Positions 1 to 9,985 of a stretch of DNA of 38,877 nucleotides are shown piece by piece. The notes under the pieces were generated by a model. It was not told where the DNA came from and searched no databases. It saw only the letters and a program-made list of their open reading frames with translations. The position numbers and the translations under genes are program-made. The DNA lies in the NCBI RefSeq assembly GCF_000090795.2, contig NW_003546254.1, positions 635,825 through 674,701 on the forward strand, written 5' to 3'. The number at the start of each line of letters is the position of its first letter. Within the stretch, counting starts at the first letter, position 1. The stretch is from Amphimedon queenslandica (lineage: Eukaryota; Porifera; Demospongiae; Haplosclerida; Niphatidae).

Positions 1-3000
1 TGATTTTGACCAGTTCCCAGTCTATGCTCAATGCCCCAACTGTCACAGGAGAGTACTAACACACGTTGAATATAAATCCGGTCGTATCACACTCATTTTT
101 ACAATATTACTCTGTCTGTTAGGACTGTGGTGGTAAGGAAGTACAATACTTGTACTATATTATGAATATATCAGCATTACTATGTCATTTTTGTCTCTAT
201 GCATCATGCACATGTAATTTCAGAGACATTGTTTTTCTTATTATTTCTTCCAAATAAGGAATTGTTCATTGTTATTCTTAATGTGTTATTATGATTATGA
301 TAGTGAACCGAATCCAAGGTTGATTTATGAAATGTTATTATTATGTACATTTGCATGTGTACGACCTCCCATGCTTTCTATGAAATTGAGTACATATACT
401 GTTAGTTCCTATGCTGTGTAGCAAGTTTGAGCTGATTCCTATTTTTATGAATTTTTAAAGTTATTCAATAATCTGGCCAGAGTAGGCCCTGTACAGGGTC
501 TTCAGCCAATTTTCACCAAAAATGAATAGGAGATAATTTTCCATTTTTTAAATAATTTTTCTGATACATATACATCTTCTTATCTTTGTGTAGCAAGTTT
601 GAGCAGATTCCAATCAAAATTAGATTTTTTGCGAATTTTCAAAGTTACTCAAAAATTGGGCCAAAGTCCCTCTACTGTAGTACTGTGTCTTGTGCCAAAT
701 TTTCTTGAAAATGCCTAGGAGAGAATTTTCTTTTTTAAATTTTTTCTGATGCATATATATGTTCTGACGTTGTATATCTAGTTTGAAATTATCCCGATGG
801 AAATTGATTTTTTTACGAATTTTTGAATGACCCCAGGCTTGGTTAGATATAGAAAGATTTAATAAGAGGCTTTTGGTATTTGGTCTAGGTCTCCAGAAAC
901 CACCCATTTTTAGTTAGTTTGATCTTCATTCTTTACTCTATACCGTTACTATAAAAAGACTTTGTTGTTACTGTATTTATCATTGCCATTTTACTATTAT
1001 TACTACTAGTGTGTCCCTATTGTTTTTTATTACTCGATCTTTGTTTACCATTTTATTGTTGCAGTCCAAAACTTTAGGAAAATGAGATTGTTCCGTGTGT
1101 ATGTACAATGTAGGTTTGACCAAAATTATTAGTCAAAGGCTATCATTTTTCCTAATTCTGCCTTACACAAATGAACTTATGTAAACTATCAAGTTGGCAG
1201 TGACCTTTCACATTATGTTGTGATTGGAATTATGACTAGTCAAATGCTCCTTATCTGGACAATTGCACGTACACGTGTCATTTTGTTATTTCTTTGAAGT
1301 TCTAATGCATCTACATATATAGTCATTAATTATTAGGAGTGATCGACAATCATTGCACGTTTATCAGACATGATTATTTTCTCATTCCTGTGTCTGTGTG
1401 TGTGTGTGTGCATCATATTGCCCCATGTTGCCTTACCTCATTGCTTTACTTTAGCTTGTAGTGTTTAGTGTTGATCAAGGACATCAAAGTGGACTAGTGA
1501 GCTTCTTGGTTTATTGCAACACAGCAGTTAGTAGCTGTTCCTTGGGAAATCTTATATCATATTATCATATCATACCCAATGAGCCTTGCTCCATATTAAA
1601 GGAATGTCATGATTTGTTCCCATTGTTTATGTTTAAAGAATCTCATGATTTGTCCCCATTGTTTATGTTAGGAGTCATGGGTCTAGTAAACTACCAAGAA
1701 TAATGTTCATTAATATTTTGTTGACAATTGTGTATGTGACGTGTGTGTTCATGTTGTGAGTTGTATGAATGCTATTTGGGTAGTTATATCTTTCCACATT
1801 CCATTTATATTTAGCCATTAAATCTAGGACTACCAGTTCCTATTCTTGGTAAGCCTTTTGGAACAATGCCCATTCATGCATTAAATTCCACCATTCTTAC
1901 AATGCAAGGTGCATACGTAAATCCTGTACTACCATTTTTGTGATTCCTTTCCTTGTACCCGTGGGATACAACAGCCTACAATTAACTCAATACTATTCTG
2001 TTTACACAAAAATTTGTATATTTTATTGCTTTCTGATTGTATTTATATCATACTTCTCCTATCTAAGGCAAGGCTTTACATTAGCACTAGATTGTTAGAG
2101 CATGTTTCTCTGCCCCTTGCCTTCCACTTGGTGTGTGTATACATGTAGCAAATGGCATTATAAGAATTTCTAGTCCAATCATGGTCTTGTGTTAGTGTAG
2201 TACATAGAAAACATATCCGTCATATTCCATTTAAATTGATGTTGTATCAGCATTGAGCTTACTTTCAAGTGTGTGGCCTTATTTGTCTATCAGCTGATAG
2301 CAAGGTTCAGGTTGATTATCTTTGTTTTTATATCATTGTGTCTGTTTTGTAGTATATTATAGCTTTCAAGGATGTGATCACAGATAAATGTGCAACTGTC
2401 CATGGAATAGAACAAAGACTAAATTACCTTTAATTTATGAGGGACAGTAACTAAGCTCTCCCCCCTCCTTTCTCATTGCATTCCGTTTGATTACAATCAC
2501 TTTAATTAATTAAAATATCTATTCCAATCCTTCCCCCATGTCTTCTTCCCTCTTGTTGTTAACTGTCCCCCATACTCACCTTTAGGGCTGCATAGGTATT
2601 GATACATGAGAAGAACACCATTGGTATTACTATATTTAGTAATGAGGGCCTCTCAGTTTGTGACAGGATGTATACCATCATATGTTAGTGAAGCCAGTTA
2701 ATGTTTGTATTGTGTTCTCTCATATCACTGACTCATCCTAATGGTATGGCTGGGAGAAGTGAACCTGACATTTTATAAACTTTGGAGGCAAAGTGTCTGG
2801 TGGCCTTCTCTAAGAATGTAATTTTTTTTCCGTGGTTGTTTTTGATTGTCATCCAAGCAAACAAACTGATTTCTTTGTTGTCGAGGGAAATTTGGCTTTA
2901 AACCGGTTTCCTTATCCTATATAGGCTACTTTGATTATATACAATGTCCATTGATCACCCACACAACCACTTCCACCGACATAATGCATTAGGGCTACTT

Positions 3001-3604
3001 TGCAAAGGCAGTAAGAGACGGGGTAGTGTTTAGCAAAGGCCCACTTTTGATTGGACTAGAACATGATACATACACACTGGCAGTGTTGATGGAGTCCTTA
3101 GTTGTATAGACATTGTGGATCCACTTTGCTATTTTTGAGATTGTTATTCTTGGATTCATTTATTTACTTGTACTCTTTTCTAATAATATGCACTGCTATT
3201 TCTGTTCGTGTAGTGTAAATAGTATTATGGTAATAGTAAATGGAGAATGATAGAGTAAGTAATAGTGCCTGCCTTTGCTAGTATTGTTTGAAGTTTCATT
3301 GCTAAGTAAGTTAAGATGATTGACTCTGTGTGTACTAGCACTGTGGTGTTGTAATACAGTGGGAAAGGAAGAGAGTGAAGCAATATTTGTGTTGTTTGTA
3401 CTATTAACCATTATTGGTTAATACTTACTGCTAATTGTGTTATTATTACCTGCAAGTCTTTACCTTGACATTACAGCCCATTCTTGTTATTGTTTTTATA
3501 GTTGTATATTCCTGCCATTATGCATCAGTGCCTGTAAGGATGTGGTTCACGTGTGTCCAGACTGTCATTCGAGAATAGGGACCTACAAAAGATGGAAGAA
3601 CTGA
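1..3604 (+). CDS. LITAF-domain protein, 3' part (5' end outside window)
   Basis: Two plus-strand exons encode a LITAF (LPS-induced TNF-alpha factor) domain, a zinc-binding membrane-associated fold found on endosomal and lysosomal membranes. Exon 1 (1-132, frame from base 2) reads through FPVYAQCPNCHRRVLTHVEY, giving the first CxxC knuckle, then the first half of a hydrophobic segment (LIFTILLCLLGLW). It ends at a GTAAGG donor in phase 2. Exon 2 (3502-3604) follows a TTTTTATAG acceptor in matching phase and gives CIFLPLCISACKD and then HVCPDCH, the second knuckle, ending GTYKRWKN and TGA at 3602-3604. The CxxC, hydrophobic segment, CPxC order is the family's signature. The 3.4 kb intron holds repeat sequence at about 420-835. 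The gene is convergent with the Ig cluster to its right. The proline-rich N-terminus usual in this family would lie before base 1. The domain call is firm; the exact member is not identified. Confidence 0.88.
420..835 (+). repeat. Dispersed tandem repeat (about 2-3 units) in LITAF intron
   Basis: Contains TGTGTAGCAAGTTTGAGC, GATTCC and paired CCTGTACAGG or ACTGTAGTACTG motifs in the same order as 20790-21545. It is a diverged member of that family in the same orientation. Confidence 0.65.
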
Positions 3605-4468
3605 TCTTCGATTTTCTCTCATATAATAGACTACTTAACACTGCTATATTGCTTGTGTGTTTTTGTGATGGATTCCTCTAATTGTGTTATTTTTAAGGCC
3701 TTCTGATCACTGATTGCAGTTTTACTTATGAATGATAATTATTAAATATTGCCTATGGTATGGCATAGGGTATTGTCTATATTCACTTATCTGGAGTAAT
3801 CAATAGCAGGCATGGTTTGAAAAACTTTCCAATTACTTTTTTGCTTCCCCCACCTTTCTTCTCTCTCCCCCTATTCTTCCCCGCCATGACATAATTACTA
3901 GGAAATGCATATAGCACGTTTGTTGGTATGTACATATACTGGTGTAATACTGGAGATTATTTTATATAGTACCCTTTAGTTTTTATAAAGGGCTTCTGAA
4001 GCTTTACAAATTAACCACAAAGTAATGAATCCTTTACTAGTGTACATTCTAGCTTATAATCAATAATAGTGACAACAGAAAACTAGATAGTAAGAAGAAG
4101 TGCTTTCAAAACCTTTCATCATGTTAACCACCATCCACTTCTTAAGCTTCAATTCATTGTGAATCAAGTATGACCGCATGTATATGATTGGGTCAAGTTC
4201 CAATGACTTAACTTTTAGTGTCTCAAGGAAGTACATACCAGAGGTACCAGCATTGATTGCTAAGATTAGGATTATCCAAATTGTGGGGTGATTTCTCGGG
4301 ATTGTTCCAATTCAAAAAATTGATTTAATTTTTTAAAATTGACATTAAATCATGATTATTATCTATTAATTATAATTACTACTACTATCATCATTATTAT
4401 ATTATTATTATTTGTATCGTGATATCTGGAGATTGAGGATTGAAGTCTTATATATAATATACAATAAT
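3605..4468. other. Intergenic, between convergent genes
   Basis: This stretch lies between the LITAF-type gene's stop and the stop of Ig gene A on the opposite strand, so it should contain both 3' UTRs. It is A+T-rich, with a run of TTA/ATT triplets at about 4370-4412. I see no coding exon, RNA gene or clear inverted repeat. Confidence 0.5.
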
Positions 4469-6159
4469 TTATACTCGAGCTATTTTTGAGTTCCCAGGAC
4501 CCAAAGTTAAAACAAAAGCCGGTATTGTGTCGTAGAGAAAGTTCGGACTGAGACTCGTCGCCGACTCTCCAGCTTCTGAGCAATAACTTCTCTTGTCGTC
4601 TCTCTCTCTGCTCGGTCTCTCAACATCTTCACTTCTGCTCTGAGAAGTCGGGTTGAACATTTTAATGACATTCTTTGAGTAATGCGATGCTTTTCTCCTC
4701 CTTTGTACAAGACAGAGTGACAAGATGACCCCAATAGCAATTACAATTAGTATCATCATTAATACTACGATCATAATTATGGACTTTTCGTCAAGGATGT
4801 CTACAAAAATAAAAAAACATGCGCGGTGAGACTTGTATAAAAGAAAACAGGAAATTTTATTTGCTATAATTGGAATGCGCATGTATTGATTAATTAGAGA
4901 GTAAATGAATTGGTTATGGCATGCAGAGGAGGCTAATAGAGGAAGACAAACAGAGTGAATCAGACCGTAAAAACTGTTATAGTACACACGAAAGAGAAAA
5001 ATATAGACAGAGAGAGTACATACTTGATGCATAATCAGATGGTGATGATGGAGTTGATGGAGTATTAGTAGTAGTATTGGAGGGAGATGTAGTTGAAGTT
5101 TCTGTTTCTGACTGTGATGAAACTGATAGAGTCTGAGTTGTTGTCCAGAGAGTGGTTGATGATGAAGGGATTGGGGAAGTCTCTGTTGTCGTTATAGTCG
5201 AGGAGAGTATAGAAGTCATGATGACACTGGTCTCTGAAACTGAAAATGAGTATACAGTTATAGTGTATTTATTTTTGGAAAGTGTGCAAATGTACACAAA
5301 TATTGTTAATGACTAGTGTAAACTCACCAATTGAGCTAGTGGTTATAATCGATGGTGTAGCTGTCACTAATAAATTGAATGTGCTTTTAGATGTTGCAAC
5401 AGAATGATCATTTTTTATGTTCTTCAGTTCGACTACAACCTCGTATGTTCCATTGTCAGATATATTTACATTACTAGTTCTTACTGATGCAGTAAAATTA
5501 CTAGGAGTATCTGTTGGAGTGTAGTTTTGTATGAATGGTTCTTTAGTACTACAACCGCGACCATCAGTGTAGCAGTATAGTAATGAACTGCCTGCACCAG
5601 CTTTTTTCAAAATTACAGCGTATATGTTTTGTTTAGCTCCTCTTGCCCCTCCATTAACATAATCCAGTGATATATTAAGAACTGTTGACTGTCCATCTGA
5701 CACTACATGTGTACCAAAACTTTGAAATTGTGGTACAGCTATAGAGTGAAAGTAAAGGGGAGGATAAAATAAATAGTCAATGAACAGACGACACACAACT
5801 AACCATAAACAGTCAAGTTCACTACTACAGAATGATCACTGCTGCATTTGTAGAATCCTTCATGATATCCATTAATGCTACTAATATGCAATTCATCATC
5901 ATATTTGATAATTACACCATTTATACTGGTGGCTAGTATATCACTAACAGTGTCATTAGTAAATAACCAGTCTGAGCATGATTCGTATAATATGACTTCA
6001 GTACCTGCCAATGCCTTCTCATATTGAACTGCAGAAGAGAGAAAAAGGAAGCAGAATAATATATTTCAGTCTTATATTCTTTCTTCTCGTCTTACTAATT
6101 GTATGGCTCAGTTGAACTACAAACAGTAGAAGGGGCAAAGCCATCTTTATTAGAGCCAT
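4469..6159 (-). CDS. Gene A: two-domain Ig-like receptor, single membrane span
   Basis: Five exons: 6096-6159, 5804-6028, 5328-5738, 5024-5239, 4469-4800; 1248 nt, 415 aa. The first four junctions are all phase 1 with GT/AG ends. The start at 6159 gives a signal peptide (MALIKMALPLLLFVVQLSHT). Residues 22-96 form an Ig-like domain with ESCSDW and GFYKCSS as the Cys/Trp and Y-x-C landmarks. Residues 97-233 form a second domain (D2) with LNISLDYVNGGARGAKQ, shared with B, C and D. A Ser/Thr/Pro hinge follows to about 305, then a membrane span (IIMIVVLMMILIVIAIGVIL) and an RRRK stop-transfer. The roughly 80-residue tail has tyrosines in KASHYSK, RSYCSE and NFLYDTI, none a strict ITIM. N-glycosylation sites are frequent. 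It is probably a cell-surface adhesion or recognition receptor; no ligand can be named. Its closest paralogue is gene B, whose D1 and D2 exons are very similar. Confidence 0.85.
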
Positions 6160-7172
6160 CATAGGGAACGATTGTTAAGTACAGTCAAGACTAAAAGCCC
6201 TTGGTCCTCGCCTTGTATGCTTACCACAGCTACACACTCAAGTTTCTACTCATATAAAAGGATCGAGGAAGTTCCTCGAGTTATATACTAATCAGTCACT
6301 TAACATCCAGACATTACGTTATTAATAAATTCTGCACCGTGCCTGACCAGGAAGCACTGAGCTCATGTATATAATAATGTGTAACAGTATAGATAATACA
6401 GCTCTGTTTCTAATTTCAGTTGCAGATGACCTCAGCCAGAGGGGAATGCAACCATTGCAGTCTGTTTGGACACGAGCTATTCAAGATATAATGTAGCAAA
6501 TCATCCACAACGGAGCTCAATTGCATGATGGCTGAAGCAATCTAGATCTATGCACAATTAAATTAATGTAGCATGAAATTTTATATTATTTTTCATTGAT
6601 GCAATACCACCCACGCATTATTATGAGCACATGTTTTCACGTGTATTGTGCTAGTTAACAAGATCAAAATCAAAGAATTGAGTCCGATTGCAGTATTGAT
6701 ACATATCATTACCGAATCATGCATGCTGCTTTGGCTGAACCAGTAATGATGAAATCCAACATGATTGTATCAAGGCTGAGCCTGATAGATTTAAGCTAGG
6801 CTCATTGCCATGTTAGCTGCACAAAATCGATGATTCAGGATGCATTAGGCCAAATCATGACTGACATCATTCATGATTCAATCACAAACTCTCTGCTGTG
6901 TATATGGAATTTGGCAGGTATTTTTCTGATGAAATAAAATGGCTGTTTCCAGTGTTCCAACAGCATTTAACATTAAAAGACTTAGGCTAAACGTTGTATT
7001 ACCACCATTTAAATTCAACAATCCCAGTAGTATCTTTTACTAGCTACATTTTTCTTCTAATTATGTGCATTTGAAAATTGATAATAAATATTAAATACTA
7101 TGAGAGGAAACATAAACTATCAATAATAACAAGTATTGACGATTGAAATTATAAATAAAATAATTAATCAGT
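6160..7172. other. Intergenic between genes A and B
   Basis: Upstream region of gene A and downstream region of gene B. A TATAAAAG string at 6253-6260 points the wrong way for gene A. The remainder is A+T-rich with short imperfect repeats (GCATGA, AATCATG) at about 6590-6900. I see no exon with usable splice sites. Confidence 0.45.
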
Positions 7173-9566
7173 TCATTCATTGCAGCCAGTTTGATCAACA
7201 AGTCGTAGCATTTTAGCTACTAATCCAGCACACTCAGTTTTACAATTGTTGATCTTGTTCCTTTTTAATTCTCGTGTTTGAATACCATTAACACGTGCTG
7301 TTGAAAAAAGAGAAAAAATTAGATATGAATAAAATAAAAATAAATATAATTATAGTTGAGGGAGTTATTTATCCTATTATGGAAGTGCCAACATGCTCAT
7401 TAGCATGATGGCTTGTTTTATTTTGATAACTTTTTTGGCACATAGTATATATGACCATATTAAGTTACAAGAGCTGCTCCTTGTTTTGTTGGAATTGACC
7501 ACTCACTACTCACCTTTGGTTGTGCTTCCCTTATACTGACTCAAGCAATTACTATGATTCTTCTTGAAGCTATCAATATTCGTGCTAGTCTTTTTTAATA
7601 CTCCCTCAATCCATTCATAGAGTAGTGTAGACTTGTCACTCATGGAAACAATGGCAACTAAGGCATCTTTTGAGCACAAATAAATGTCGTATTTGTACTT
7701 GCTGTTGCATTGCACAGCTGGTGGCAAGGAAGTTGGAGAAGGATGAATGGATGATGATGAAATAGAACTGGAAGTCATCATCACCTGTTGTGTTGTGATA
7801 GTTGAATGCATGCTAGCACCTATGCATGAAAAGAATGCAGGAAGTAAAAAGGATCGTGTTTATACAAACACTTAGGTACAATGAAATAAAATTATTATAG
7901 CAAATTGAGCATGTTCATGCATGAAAAGCTTTTTTATTGGAAAATCCCCTTAACAGGATAAATAGAGACGATATTATGTTTACTTAATAAAAAAACAGTC
8001 ACATGTCTACCGGTAACTGGCATCATCATTAATTAATAATCCCCTAGTTTAATTGTTTATGGTCTCAAGCTTGTTATACTGTTTGCTTTTCCTCCTTCAC
8101 ATGAAATTAGTCCCATTATAAAGCATACACAGTTGACTTTGCATGCATGAGCTTTGAACTCAGTAATTGTCCACTTTACCAAATATGAAGCACAAGGCAA
8201 GGTCTGTGTATTCAAGTTTGCAAAGGGGATTTTTTTTATCAATTAAAGCATCTGTACATGCAGTCAAATTTGAAGTACAACTGATTGCAATGTAGTCAAA
8301 TCTAGACCTTTCCCACAGATTATGAATGCAAACATAGTCTGGAAAAGGCCTATAAAGACTAAACATGGCTCTAAATATTGAATCTAATGTCTACAAACAA
8401 AAACCATGCATATGGCACCAAATCGTCTCTTCGCCCAGTTGACAATAAAACTGAAAGTTGGAACTATATACTTCCCTTGACAATAAAGTTAATGTGTGTG
8501 TATGTAACATCACAAACAGTACTGCTGTGTATGCTATGCATGCAGGAGAAAGTTATCAAAGTGGGAACTGTTGGGAATGAAATATCAATATACAAATTCC
8601 TTTGAAAGGGAAACAAGTACTGTTATTATCGTGGTAAACAAATTAAAGTTGAATAGCAGTCATTCAAGAGAGGGATTCATGCATTCAATACACTTACTGT
8701 AAGTTGCTGTAGGTTTTGGAATCACTGACAAAGTAAGTGTACTTGAAATCACGCTAATATAATTCTGATTATTAATGTCATTCAGTTCGACTTTAGCCTC
8801 GTATGTTCCACTGTCAGAAATATTAACATTACTGGTTTTCACTGATGCAGTAAAGTTACTAGGAGCATCTGTTGGAGTGTAGTTTTGTATGAATGAATTT
8901 TTAACACTACAACCGCGACCATCAGTGTAGCAGTATAGTAATGAACTGCCTGCACCAGCTTTTTTCAAAATTACAGCATATATGTTTTGTTTAGCTCCTC
9001 TTGCCCCTCCATTAACATAATCCAGTGATATATTAAGAACTGTAGACTGTCCATCTGACACTACATGATGCGTACCAAAACTTTGAAAATGTGGTACAGC
9101 TATAGAGTGAAAGTAAAGAGGAGAATAAAATAAATAGTCAGCTAAAAGACATGAAACTAACCATAAACAGTCAAGTTCACTGCTACAGAATGATCACTGC
9201 TGCATTTGTATAATCCTTCATGATATCCATTAATGTTACTAATATGCAATTCATCACCATATTTGATAGATACACCATTCATACTGGTGGCTGGTATATC
9301 AGTGACAGTATCATTAGTAAATAACCAGTTTGAACACGATTCGAATAATATGACTTCAGTACCTGCCAATGCCTTCTCATACTGAACTGCAGATGATGGA
9401 AAAAGAGAGTCAAAGGAGTGAAGATGATCATAAAGCAATGTGAATGTGCTAATCTCGTTTCACACTTACTGATTGCAAGGACTCCCTTATCTACTCTTGC
9501 TAAAAGGGAGAAGAACATCAGCAAGATGGCTAATTCCTGGCCTAGATACTCTACTAATCTGCCCAT
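7173..9566 (-). CDS. Gene B: secreted two-domain Ig-like protein with Cys-rich tail
   Basis: Exons 9470-9566, 9162-9386, 8698-9099, 7514-7819 and 7173-7297; 1155 nt, 384 aa, all junctions phase 1. The start at 9566 gives a hydrophobic leader containing ELAILLMFFSLLA. Residues 33-107 are the D1 Ig-like domain (ESCSNW, GLYKCSS) and 108-241 the D2 domain, both close to gene A. A short S/T/P hinge (SSSISSSSIHPSPTSLPP) follows. Instead of a membrane span, the last two exons encode about 100 residues with six cysteines (QCNSK, LCSK, NCLS, NCKT, ECAG, GCNE) and predicted amphipathic helices, ending TGCNE and TGA at 7173-7175. No hydrophobic anchor is present, so the product should be secreted. I do not recognise the tail. 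It could be a soluble ligand or decoy counterpart of the membrane paralogues. An alternative upstream first exon lies at 9718-9766. Confidence 0.82.
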
Positions 9567-9610
9567 CAGTGGATCTTTGCATGAACGCTTGGAGTGTGAC
9601 TTGCCTGTTG

Positions 9611-9619
9611 TTTTTTATA
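9611..9619 (-). promoter_or_regulatory. TATA-like box upstream of gene B
   Basis: The minus strand reads TATAAAAAA here, about 45 bases before the chosen start codon at 9566 and in the correct orientation. That spacing suits a core promoter followed by a short 5' UTR and supports exon 1 at 9470-9566 as the main first exon. The match is to a simple A/T motif in A/T-rich DNA, so confidence is modest. Confidence 0.4.
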
Positions 9620-9717
9620 CACGTAGTAACACCACTCCCCCGGGCAATAGATACATGCATGCCGGGGCCCCATCCCATCCTGCAATGTGAATGTGCTAAG
9701 TCTCGTTTCACACTTAC

Positions 9718-9766
9718 TGATTGCAAGGACTCCCTTATCTACTCTTGCTAAAAGGGAGAAAAACAT
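9718..9766 (-). other. Duplicated alternative first exon of gene B
   Basis: The minus strand repeats the end of gene B's first exon: ATG at 9766, then MFFSLLARVDKGVLAI and a GTAAGTG donor at 9713-9717 in the same phase 1. It lies about 250 bases upstream of the other copy. The homology runs from just after the ATG through the donor and about 35 bases of intron. The copy lacks the 16 N-terminal residues of exon 9470-9566, which supply part of the hydrophobic leader. It could serve as an alternative first exon or be a dead tandem duplicate. Confidence 0.5.
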
Positions 9767-9985
9767 TAGTAATTATTATTTTTTATTATTATTACTCTTA
9801 AAAACAGAATTATAAATGAAAATTTTAATACATAAAAAGTATTCGATAAAACAAGAACAGAAAGACAGAGACAGAGAGAGGAGGTGAGTATAAAAGAGAG
9901 AAATTAAAAAAAAAGAAAGAGAGAGAAGGAATTAAGAATGATAAGAATGAAATAATTGCAGTGTTCATTTAACTATGCATGACTT

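Noticed and set aside
6251..6260. TATAAAAG as promoter of gene A
   Set aside because: It is oriented on the plus strand, away from gene A.
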